A stretch of 64,000 nucleotides of DNA from Mortierella alpina. Lineage: Eukaryota; Mortierellomycota; Mortierellomycetes; Mortierellales; Mortierellaceae. Under the pieces are notes generated by a model. The model was not told the origin of the DNA. It searched no databases and saw only the letters and a program-made list of their open reading frames with translations. Positions 44,979 through 55,859 of this stretch are shown piece after piece (position 1 is the first letter of the stretch; each line of letters starts with the position of its first letter). The translations under genes and the position numbers were made by a program. The stretch is taken from contig JANATF010000002.1 of NCBI GenBank assembly GCA_029449245.1, positions 124,001-188,000 of the forward strand. Direction: 5' to 3'.

Positions 44979-47490
44979 GGTAGGGTGAACGACGCTACAG
45001 GCGAGGTTGATGGGTGAAGGTTCGTGTTTTTAGATCAAGTCTGCGTGAGCTAAGCAGATTGCATCATTGGAGAGAGAAAAGAAACTCTAGACGCCTTCGT
45101 TGTCAGCTGCATTTATCCTATTCGCGCGAATATCCAGAAAAGGAATAACGATGAACAAGGACATTCAGGAATACAAGGGGCTCAGCAAAGGATCGATGTA
45201 TGTCGAGGAATGATATGAAAGTGCTATTTTCAACTGAGTGAGTCCTTCCGCTGCTTTGGGAATTGCTGCAGAAGTAAATGGACCTTCGGAGGTCATGGTC
45301 GATTTGGTTTCCCGATCAACGGCGAGGATGTTTGTGCTGTACTCGATTCACTCTGCACATCGGACGGGCCTGCCTGCCCCTTTTTCACAGCACTCAAGAT
45401 TCTTTGAATTCGATGTTTGTGCGAAAGAGAGGCGCAGAGTGGTCCTTGTATCTCCACATGCTAGCTCATCATGGAAATCACTTCCTGCTATTACGGAGGC
45501 TATATCGGGGACCTCACCACATATCCTTGCTAATTCCTTACGTCGTCATCCGCACGGCTTCTAAGCTGGCTCACTCAGGCTCACTGTGTAGGAGAGGCGA
45601 CATAGTCTATCTAGCCTTCTCGACTTGGGCCACTCATGGAGGAAAACGTTCAGTCGTACAGGGAGCATGTTAATGTTAGTCGACATAGCGTCAAAGTGGG
45701 GGAAGCAACTGCTGCTCTCGTTTTCGATCTGCGCAACGACCAGGTCCAGGTTCAAAGAGATGCCTCCAAGCCCTTTCATGTGTACGGTACTGACAGATAG
45801 CCAGGATGCTTTAAGTCCAAGCAGCGTTCAACGCACAGCGAGTCACTTCAAGAACAATCGTGCGCATACTCTTACAGCTTTCTCAGTTGTTCTGAGGTGC
45901 TTGAATTCTTGTTCATCAGAGCTCCATCCAATCCAGTCAAACCCATCAGCTACTTGTTCGCTTCGATCTCTCTTGACGATTGCATCCTCTCCTCGTTTCT
46001 AGCTCATTCGCAGAGATGGGACATGCCGCCTTTTTCCTTCCATCCCGTCTACTTCTGCATCTTCACAGTCCTGCTGTGGCTTTCTGGCACATTCTTCGAC
46101 AAGATTGTGCGCTGTCACCTCATCTTAGAGCTCCTCGACACGACCATCTTCCTTTGGAACTGGTTCTGCTTCGTAAGGTGCTGAAAGAAAACATAGCGGA
46201 AGCCAGTTTTGTCATTACAGAGATGACCATGAGCGAGGTGCTAACATCTAAATGGAATTGGGTGCTTTCTGTTGTCCGCTTCGACCAGCTCCCATTCATC
46301 CTGTTCACTCACACTACACACGCACATTGGTATTCTACCTATTTCGACATGCTGGTCACAGTCCGAAAAATTGCATGCCTGCAGCTGAGGACTTCTGCAT
46401 GAAACTCAACATTTCAAACAAGAAAAGTCATGGATGGACTCTCGCGGATGCCGAGTGGCAGTATAGTCTATACATGCTACATGTATCTCTCTGTATGTCT
46501 GCCTGTTCATGTGTAAGCAAATTGCTCTTCTAATAGCCCGAGGTGAAGGCATAGGGTGGTGCGCCGTCTTTGTTTAAACTCTCCATCTCGTTCCCATGAA
46601 GACAGTAACAAACAACAAACGAGGGCGAGGTGGAGTCTTGTCAGAGGTACACTCTCAGAGGTAAAATACAAGTGTTTTTCGGCACAGTTCACCATGAGAA
46701 TCATGCCGATATCTTTTTTAGAGGAATGAATTGATTTTTGTACTCAAAGCTGAGAAAATCCAGCCAGTCGGCATTCGTCAAAATTGATATCGGCATGATC
46801 TGCATAGTAGACTGTGCTGAAAAATCGATAACGCTGTACAGGAATGGAGTAAACACCCGAGATTTGCAAACCACGATAATGAATAACGCCAGGCCTTTCG
46901 ACATACAAAGAGAGTGTGGATTCACGTCGCTCTTGACCCCTATGAGGCATACAGTTCGGGTGATCCCATGGGTAGGCATAACCAGAAGTTTGACTGTACG
47001 TACATCGTCGCGAAGGTTCGAGGGGTCATTCGTCGGCTGTTCAATACCGCCAGTCCCCTGTGCCTGATTCGGCACCAGGATTTCAGTGGGAACGAAAATT
47101 TTCTTTGTGTGCCTCATTCAACCACCTTACCTTTTGCTCATCCTCATCCATCCATCGCCATTCCTCATTCGCCCTCGCCTCATCTTTGTGTCCTCGACCT
47201 CGTCCTACATACCCTACTCCGCCCTCCTCACTCCTCCCCTGGTCGTCCGCCCCACCCCCCCATCTTAGCTGGTCATGCTGAGAAGACTAGGTACGAAACC
47301 CTCCCAACTGGGCTCGAGATGATTCTTGGCCTCCTTGACAACGAGATAGGGCCTTATTCTGTCTATCCCTTCTGCCTATCCCCCCTTGCAGAGCTCATGG
47401 TAGCCTCGCTTTTTTATTGGGGGTATTCATAGACCAACTATATCCAATCCATGTCATTGTGCCTACTCTCTTTTCTTTTTTTTTCCTTCT
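44979..47490. other. Long stretch without a recognisable gene
   Basis: Several frames of 60-150 codons occur on both strands, but none shows a family signal. An imperfect inverted repeat of about 40 bp lies at 46674-46713 and 46786-46826. Confidence 0.4.
46674..46826. repeat. Imperfect inverted repeat, 40-bp arms
   Basis: GATATCGGCATGAT and GACTGTGCTGAAAAA on the right are mirrored by the complement on the left. The loop is about 70 bp. Could form a hairpin; no further evidence. Confidence 0.5.
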
Positions 47491-47496
47491 TGTCCT

Positions 47497-48276
47497 ATGA
47501 ATGCAGGTCCAATACCACTCGCATTAATCATACCCATTTATGTCTTTTTACCAGTCGCTCTAGCTATTGTGGTCCTCACCATATGCATTACATCGCTTTG
47601 GCACTTTGAACTGGATCTCAGAACAATCATTGACAGGCCGGCAATACGAGGCAACAGCTCGGTTAAAAACCAAGTGACAGCATCCGGCACTCGATATACT
47701 GCATTCGTGCACAAGTCGTGTGCCGAGACCTTTACCTTTGGATATACATGGTTCACCAACAGTTTCAACATCGTGTGTGACTTACAAGACACCTCCCCTT
47801 TATGCACCATCAAAATGGAAAGCGCCAATGGATACGACAGCCTCGGCGAAAAATCACTCAACCTCTGGAAGTATGTCCACCGGTCCAACGACGTGGAGGA
47901 CATCATCGTCAAAATCGACGACGACACCATGATCCAAAAACATGTCTTTGACGAGTTTGTGGACGAATTTGCGAAAAGGAGGGACAACACCATTGCAGGA
48001 ATGATGAACACCTGGGGAGGCGAATTCTACTGGCCGTTGGGAAGGCTATACATGTTCAAGAAGAGTTACCTGCCGCCAGCAGGCGACTTTCTTTGGACCA
48101 ATGCGACTTTCTTTAACAAATGGGAGGATTGTCAAATAGGGTACCTCGTCCACGAACAAAACGTCGACCGCACATACTACTTGGAACCAGAGCGGTTTTG
48201 GCACGCCAACTTTGAGGACAACCGAGTCAAGATTGACTTTAAGCACCTCTCTGCTGCCTGCAGCACCAAGCCATAG
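47497..48276 (+). CDS. Type II membrane glycosyltransferase, galactosyltransferase-like (GT31-like)
   Basis: 259 residues, single exon. One N-terminal membrane anchor (ALIIPIYVFLPVALAIVVLT) gives the layout of a Golgi-type transferase. The catalytic part has VEDIIVKIDDDTMIQKH (near residue 139), where IDDD serves as the metal-binding DxD motif, a later WGGEFYWP and KWEDCQIGYLVH, matching the ExDxxxG motif of beta-1,3-galactosyltransferases. It would transfer a sugar to a glycan in the secretory pathway; donor and acceptor are not evident. It is shorter than most GT31 members, at the stem region. Upstream, the T-rich run and ATG fit a normal start. Confidence 0.75.
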   Translation: MNAGPIPLALIIPIYVFLPVALAIVVLTICITSLWHFELDLRTIIDRPAIRGNSSVKNQVTASGTRYTAFVHKSCAETFTFGYTWFTNSFNIVCDLQDTSPLCTIKMESANGYDSLGEKSLNLWKYVHRSNDVEDIIVKIDDDTMIQKHVFDEFVDEFAKRRDNTIAGMMNTWGGEFYWPLGRLYMFKKSYLPPAGDFLWTNATFFNKWEDCQIGYLVHEQNVDRTYYLEPERFWHANFEDNRVKIDFKHLSAACSTKP

Positions 48277-48289
48277 AATATGCCTCTTT

Positions 48290-49200
48290 GTATACTACAT
48301 CCTGCAGGTGACCTGTCAATTAAACAATCCGCAGCCTACCACAGACTAAGCCCGGCAAAAAAATTGAGAGTTGGTCTCTGCGAAACTTGTATCACTCGCA
48401 CAGTGAGTTACTCCTCCGTTGCAACGCTGGCTTGGACAAACGTTTGAACGTTTCGGTTCCACCTTCCACAACAGTGGTATATGCGAGACAGGTCAAAGGA
48501 GTGTTATACCTGACAGCCCATAGTCGCCCACCGCGTACGTGAAACGCAACTCTGCCCAACGCCTTTCTCCTTGTCCACGACGAACATAGTCCATGGACGA
48601 TCCTCTGCTGTTCAGGCCCTCACTCTCCGATTCTTTCTAGCCCTCATCGTTGCTGAGTTACATCCCTGTAAAGATCACCTCATTTCACGCCATCTCGACA
48701 CTGAGCAAGCGCATCGAAAAACACATCCCCTCACTCTCCTGAGAAGCCTGGTTTACTTAGTACAAGTGAAAGCGTTTTTCTCACAGCAGCGTAGTTTCAT
48801 GGATCCATCGCCAATTCTCATTTCGCATCACCCTCTGAATCTCACTTTGTTCATAGCAATCAACGAAACGCATCCCCAAGTCTTGTTCAGCGACACCGCT
48901 TTGCCTGAGCCAGGAGCAAGCGCTGGCCCCGTAACTTGTTTTTTCAGGGGAGGCATTCCTTTACGTTTGAGTCAAGAAAAACGATCCCCTTTGGTACCTT
49001 CAATCAAATTTGACCTCTCAGTCTTTTTGACATTAGCGCATAGAAAACCTCAATAAAACGCTGTATGCGACGAAAGGGCATGTCCAGTCCTTGAAGGTCG
49101 CGAAAGCGGGCGTCGTAGTCAATCAGTCTCCAGCAAAGGCGCCCTAAACACTGGCTGGCGTGTTACATGATGCGGTCTTCAGGGGAATTACCTCAAGCCG
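48290..49200. other. Intergenic stretch
   Basis: No supported gene between the glycosyltransferase and the second Fanzor-like copy. Confidence 0.4.
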
Positions 49201-52200
49201 CCCTTAAAAAATTTGAGTATATACCATTTTTTGTCCTGCGCGCTCTCTTTCATCCACCCCATCCGCCATCAATCTTTAGAAATGGATATATCGCCAGACC
49301 TCGCGCCGCCAGACCCACCTCCGTTACGCCCATGCGGGCCCGTCGTCCTCGACGACCCGGAGTGTGGATGAGAAGTGTTCCTACATATTATACCAAAGAC
49401 GAAGACCTTGCAGTTCGTTTACTCGCAGTTTGCCGCCAGCCTTCTTGCATTGCCCACAATGAGAATCAAAGGAAAACGCTACAAGGTCTTCTAGACTATG
49501 GAGTCGTCGTGGATTGCGAATCCCAGGGCCTTGCACGCTATATCGCGGACACTTTGCTCAACTACAACATCAGATCCCAAGCGTCGCCTCCTCCTCCTTC
49601 TCCTCCTCCTCAATTCCACCTAGCACTTGGCCCTGGAGAAAGTATCGCCATAGACCCCCGCAGTCGACTCATTCTCTGGCACCTCTCAAGGAGACTCAAT
49701 ATTACGATCGTCTTGGTTTCGACTCGAGCAAGGCCTCATGTGTTTGCACCAGAACATTCCCATGCCGTTATCGGTTTCCTTCATCGCATCGACTCTTACC
49801 ACTCAACAAGTGAGTTCCTGGTGTTGAACAAGGCCCGTACCCCTCCGCTTAACAGAATGATTGTGGACTCTCCGCCCGCCCCGGTCCAGAGTCACCCAGC
49901 GGCCACGGCTCGAACAGAGGGAAGAAGGGCACCTCAAAGGAGAGAAGTGGGCAAGGATGCGTGCCAAGATCGAGTACGCCTGGTAAGTGAAGAGACTACT
50001 GGACAAAGGTATCACTATGAACGTACACCGATGTCTGACTTTTGGCATGAATAAAATAGCTCGATGCGACTGAATCAGATCCTTACACCTGTCGCGGAAG
50101 GACTTTTGAAGAAGCAACCCCCAGCTGGGCAAACGATGGAGCAGCTGCAAGAGATGGAATATCAGAGACTCTACCATAAGGAGGCTTCCAGAACTAGCTT
50201 GCCAAGAGGCACGGTTGAGATTGCTGCTGCCCGCCTAAAGTCAACTCACAGCCTCGACGATGCCTTTGATGCAAAGAGAGTTCTGGTTATTCAAAAAAAC
50301 GATGCCAAAAACAACATTGAAATGTACAAAAGAGCCATGGAGGACAGGTGCCGCTCTTTATGGGATCCGGCAATGGTGGATGCCAGGAAAAAAGCGGATG
50401 AGGTTGCCGAGAAGAAGATTAAAAAAGCCAAAGGAAAAAAGAAGCTGCAGGAGGATCTTGAGCAGACCGGCAAGGGCGACGACAGGAACCATCCTGGCGA
50501 TGATGAGGAGAACGAGCTCGAGAAGGAGAAGGAGAACCTGCGGACCTGTACTGTGACCCTCAAGTCCATTCTTAGAGACGACCTTGCCCATATGCAGGAT
50601 CAGATTGTGGAGAGTCTCGAGGACAAGCAGTGCGCCTTGACCGACGACATCGCAGAACTGTCGGCTCTGCTACAAAAGGCCATCCTATCGGTGAGTCACT
50701 AATAGCGCTCGCTCTCTATGCGCATCCTTTTATCCCCCATACAATGCTAACATTTTTACGGGCATACTAGATTGCGGCAGGAGATATGTACTGCGACAGC
50801 TGGGGAGCTGATCCAGAAGATTCTAGGATATTTGACGTAACGAATTTGCTACCGAATGACTTCCAGTCGAGGGCCGACTACGTCACTCCACAGCTCGAAG
50901 TTGCCACCATCCCTGATGGCCTGCAAGATGCCATCGCGAGAGGAATGGAGAGTCGAGCTAGCGCTGACGACGACAAGGATTTGGCGCTAGTGCAATCCCA
51001 AGGGTTCTTGCAGTACCTTCATGCGAGCTTTCTCGGTGTCCGAGGAACAAATGCGGCAAGCAAGCTCAAGCATCCAATATGGGAGCTCCTCGTACAGTCC
51101 ATAGCGAGCCCAGACTGTCAACTGCCGAAAGCTCCGGGTGGTCTGGCATACACTATTGCCGAAGCGATCCGAGAGCTCAATACGAGCTTCTGCAATATGT
51201 GGGAGGGAAGTATTTACACGAAATCGCCCGACTATCTGCTCCGGATTTTATTGCCCTGCACTTGGCACCACATAGGGAGAAGAGGACCAGAGAACAGAAA
51301 CAAAAGATGGCTGAAAAGAAGCAGGCCCAGGTTTCCCAGAGGATAGGGAGCGCTAAAGCGGCGAGAGCGCGCTGGAAAGCCAAAGGGAGGCTGCTTTTCG
51401 ATGAGCTCTCGGACTTGTTGGAATTAGGGAATCAAGAGCTCCTACAAAGGCGACTGCCCGCTCTTATCGGTCTTATCAAGGATCTGAACGCCAAGCAACC
51501 TCTCCCCGGCATCCAGACACACCTCCCGTCTTTGGAGACGCAGCTGCGATCCGTAACAACTCTACAGCCCCTAGGAAGCACCCAAAGCAGCGCGACTCCA
51601 TCAACGGAGGGGGAGATAGTCCAGTGCGAAGAGGACTCTGATGATGACGATGATGACGACTCTATAGTAGGAGACTTGTCAGGCGCCTATACAATCAATT
51701 CGAGAGGTATTCGTGGAACCAAGACCTAGGTGAAGACCAATATCTGAACAAAATACAGCAGACTAACCTTTGAATCTTCATGCCTTTACTTCCTCTAGAT
51801 GCCAATGCACCCAAAGAACCTTCCCGTGCACGTCTGAGATCCCTTCAATGCGTCTTGAAGACACTTTTGGAGTCGAGGAACATCACTGGTCCTATAAACC
51901 GAGCATGGGTCCGTAAATCTGGCCACCGCGATGACAATTTCACTGACGAGGAGTGTGATGTCGTCGCAAAGCTTGCGAATATCCTTAGACCTTACATCCC
52001 GAGGAGGCGGCCTGGCACCGAAGACGAAAACTCGAGGCACTCCCTGGTCCACGTCTGTCTCCGAGCCCCACTTGTCGTGATTGCTAACACTCCGGATAAC
52101 TGGGTATGCAGAGTTTACCAGACGCGTCTCGCCACAAGTTTCCGCAGGACTGCCCCACGCATTGTCCCTCGGTGCTGTGGGTGTATATGAGACTTTGTGC

Positions 52201-52351
52201 AGTGGAGAAGCAGGGCGTTTCATCATACAGGATCAATTTGGCAACCAAATCACATCTCGACCAGGTCCAAAGGAACTTGAAATGAAACGGTCAATATTCG
52301 CATCTTTTTTCAACCTCTCGAAGATCGAATCCACTCTCTTAAAGGAACAAG

Positions 52352-52401
52352 AAGTTACGACGTAAAACAAAGTTACGACGGAAAACAAAGTTACGACTTA
52401 A
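52352..52401 (+). repeat. Three tandem 18-bp repeats
   Basis: AAGTTACGACG[GT]AAAACA occurs at 52352, 52370 and 52388, the last copy diverging. It lies just after a Fanzor exon, at the edge of the inserted segment. Confidence 0.6.
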
Positions 52402-52909
52402 CCCCTGATCGTTTCAGAAAACAGGGTATAGGGTGTAGGGTATACGGTTTGATTGCAATTTCGCTCAGCTCCAATGAAGCGGTTCCAAGGGCTCTTAGCA
52501 AAAAATTTCAAGCGCAGAAGATATAAATCGTAAATCACGTGCAGGGTATGGATCTTTTCGGAGCTTCTGTCTCAGCCTCTGAGCTTCTGGGCTACCATGG
52601 TCAGTAGACGAAACTTCATCTTAAGGACAACAGGAACGCTCATGATTGATTTTGATGACGAGAAAGAGGGAAGGAAATAAAACGCTTCCACACTCTGTTC
52701 AAATATTCCACCAAACCCTTTTGAGTCTCGGAGAGCAGTCCAATCGGCGCCCTGGTAGCTTTGAGCTTTCTGCGAGAGGACGATGTTCATCAATGATCAG
52801 TATGAGACGTTTCTTACCCAACCCATTTCTTACCCAACCCATCCATGTATGTATCCACCCCTCTATGATGTATCCCAATTTAAATCCACCTCGGCCGTCA
52901 ACTGTAGAG

Positions 52910-53670
52910 CGTGCCTGACGTGATAAAATGCTTTAACGACAGTGTTACTGTAATCTTCTGGGATGAGGTCGTTATGCACTACCGATGGGGATCTAAGGCT
53001 GTTGATCGAGCACTGAGCGATCTAATGAGTACGAAGCCTTTGCCCTCGGATGCGGCGTTTAGAGAGACGCTGTTGTGTTTGGCGCTGACTTTCGACAACT
53101 TCTACCGATCATTGTTCGAGGATCTCAAGGTCAAACTGAGAATGCATGTCTGAAGTTCACTTAAAGTTTGGCGCTCGGTCGAGAGCCTCAAGCTCACGAC
53201 CAACATGAGAGTCGTACAAGACCCACGGCTCCCGTTGTTCGTTGACTTTCTTCTCTACATTGGAGGGCAAGCAGGCGACGGTGTCCAGTGGAGAGTATTC
53301 GCACTACTCTGAGATCCCTTAGCAGGTTATATTCAAGCCAGATGAGCCAACTCTGAATACAGGCTGTAACGTACTGGACCTACCTTGGTCTAGGGAGTGT
53401 ACCTCTTTAAATTGGAGACCACTTCCCTTTTTATCAAAGTTCATTGAGTGTATAGTTAGCCTGTGGCAGGACGCCTACTTAATAGTCCTGCCTCGGCAAA
53501 GAATAAACATCATCTCTTTGTCTCCTTGACTCTCACAATTCCACTATACGTTTCACAGGCTATCCTGGAGAGAATCCGCTGCACATGCAGTTCATCAGTT
53601 GAGAGTAGTTTTGTATTGAAATAGAATGTAGTGCCACGAAACCCTTCGCGCGACCGAAGGGAGCGCGCCC
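52910..53670 (+). pseudogene. Helitron-type helicase remnant, copy B, inside the Fanzor intron
   Basis: DNA-level relative of 40725-41250. It reads IFWDEVVMHYRWGSKAVDRA, then degenerates; the Arg codon after PIIV that is TGA in copy A is CGA here, but this copy has its own stop soon after (KFT, stop). It is interrupted by a 191-bp LTR. Each copy has different lesions, so they decayed independently. Confidence 0.7.
53360..53560. mobile_element. Solo LTR with 5-bp target-site duplication
   Basis: CAGGC (53360-53364) precedes TGTAACG and CAGGC (53556-53560) follows CGTTTCA, so a 191-bp TG...CA element with near-complementary ends is flanked by a 5-bp duplication. AATAAA occurs near its 3' end. 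The related copy near 41130 has no such insert. A solo LTR arises by recombination between the two LTRs of a retrotransposon. Confidence 0.8.
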
Positions 53671-55859
53671 TCTAGTCCGTCCATGTGTAAGAGCCACGGC
53701 CTTTGCTTCAGATATCGGTATGTTACTTTCATTTGATTTCTTTTCTTGATATCAAAAAAAAGAGACAGTTGCCAATTACTCAACCTTTTGTTTTTTTTCG
53801 CCAAGGCTAACGTATGTGGACAAGGACACCGTACGACTGACAGGAACGGCTGTAGCGCATGGCGAAGACAGGAGGGGCTTTCCTGTTACTAGCGAGGTTG
53901 TCGACCGGAAGAAGCACCAAAAAAAGCAGTCAAGTAGCAACCCTTGGACTCGCCAGTTGGCAGAGCTTGACATGACTGGGGACGCGATCGCGGCGGCGGC
54001 CGAGTATTAGTCTGCTGAAAAGAAAGCCATGCAAGGAAAGGTCAGGGAGGAAAAGAAAGTGCTGGCGGCCCTCATGACTTCGCAAACGCTGGCCCGTAGA
54101 AAATTGGACAGAGATAGGAGCAAGATGGCGTACAAGGCTCTGAAAGAAACCCGACAAGCGGTTAGGAAGGCGAGAAAGACCGTGGTGCCTCTAGTTGAGG
54201 AGCAGAAGCGGCTTAACCAGCAATCGTATTATTGGAATAGGTTGGACAAGGCCGGAAACATCAGCAGGGACATAAGGAGCAGGAACACCAGCACCAGCAC
54301 CAGCACCAGCACCGCGCCGAAGGTCACTACGTTTACTTGGGATCGCTACGCCATAGAGGACGATGTGGCACATAGCAACATCGACTCGCTGCTGCAAAAC
54401 TGTGGTGGTAAAAACAGACAAGTCGTATTTTCCGGTACTGATTATGGACTAGTGAAAATGAGCGGGACAGTTGCAGTGTCGCGGACAGTTCTTGCTGAAC
54501 ATCAAAATTACTTTGGCATTCTCGCGGGTACGTTGATATTTCACTCAGCTGAATGAGTGGGAAAATGGGCTGATATCTAATATACTTTTTCCTGGATGCT
54601 TAGACCCCCCCACAACTCCCTCACACGCTCCACCGGCAGAAGTGCGCCGCATTCCTGAATGCAACACCATAACGGCGCCGCAAGTCAATGCCATCAGCCA
54701 CACCACTCAAATGGCCTTCAGACGCACCAGACGCCTTGATCGCGCGGATGATGAAGTCAAGCAAGCCGTGAAGACTCTTAGCGAAAAAAAGAGCTCACTT
54801 TCTCTTGACCCCCGCGGCCGTCAACGAAGCTTTTTCGCAGAGGCGGCGCATCAGAAGGACAGTGAGGCACTTCGAACAAGCCGGGCAGAAGGACCGAAGG
54901 ACAGTGAGGTTACGGACGAAGCGAGCGTGGAATAAGCTGAGTGCGGCGGAGCGACGCTTCATCAAGGACCACCACGCGGAGGCAGAGACAGATCCCAGTA
55001 AGTGAAGCTTTGTACGAATCTACGACACTGTAATCTACTTGAGGCAACAAACTTGACAGAGGCTGATGTCTACAAAATGTCTACTCTCCATTGCATAGGC
55101 AACCCCTCACCAACCCCTGACCCAGCTGACGGCTTCTGTTCGGCATGCCTTTGTCACCACCTCACAAATCGGCCAGAAACCAAAATCTACCTCCATCAGG
55201 ATTTGTGCCCAAAGTCTGCGTCAAAAGTGCTCCCTGTCATGTTTATAGGAGACGCCGGGACTGCTGTTGGCGCCCGCACAAAGAGCCACTCAAAGCGAGG
55301 AGGACGAAAACTCCGCATCGAGCACATGGCCCATGTCCCCACAATTATCACGGACGAGTACAGAACTTCGCGGACGTGTTGTTATTGTTGCCAGGAGGTG
55401 GAACTGGCGCGAGCACGTCGAATCCATAACGGTAAAGATGTCATGGTACGGGTCCACGGGACGGTTGAATGCAAGGAACAGCGAGTGCCCTTCATTTAGG
55501 GTCGGATACACTCGAGACCCCCACGCCGCAGTCACAATAGCAATCACCGGTGGCTCCACCTTGCAGCATCCTTTCCGCCAAGCACCCGCCCCGTTCCGGA
55601 GACTCGCGCTCACGCCCCCTCCACGCACACTAAAAAAACCAGCTCCTGAGACTGGAATTCCTCAAGCCCTCGACATCGATCAGGCTATCGGTAGCCATGA
55701 TGCCACGAGCGCCTCCGCACAAAGTGCGGAATTATGTAAGTACAGTAATCATTTATCGTGGAAGAAAGAAGAAAAAAATGCGTACGAAGACTATTGTGCA
55801 ACTATGTCTGGTAGGCCTATAATTGGATTAGAAGGCGGAGTCAGAGGTCAAACGTCTGC

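Larger units (their letters stand above)
49230..55570 (+). pseudogene. Second Fanzor-like gene, decayed
   Basis: Homologous along its length to the gene at 27334-33572 but on the opposite strand. Shared landmarks are VSTRARPHVFAPE (other copy FSTRRRPHVYRPR), the intron before [17 protein letters not shown], the RuvC-I SGTDYGLVKMS (near 54450), TDEYRTSRTCCYC (near 55355) and TRDPHAAVTIA as RuvC-III (near 55520). Lesions: a frame change near 49870 (the frame ending GEKWARMRAKIEYAC is the one that splices on), further changes near 51225 and 52130, TAG at 54012-54014, and changes near 54805 and 55490. It also lacks the second cysteine pair in clean form. The intron at 52340-53800 was enlarged by a helicase remnant and an LTR. 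The start in the Pro/Arg-rich leader is uncertain. Confidence 0.8.

Noticed and set aside
44979-46540. Several 90-140 codon frames as genes
   Set aside because: Frames overlap each other on both strands, have no consistent splice pattern and no recognisable domain.
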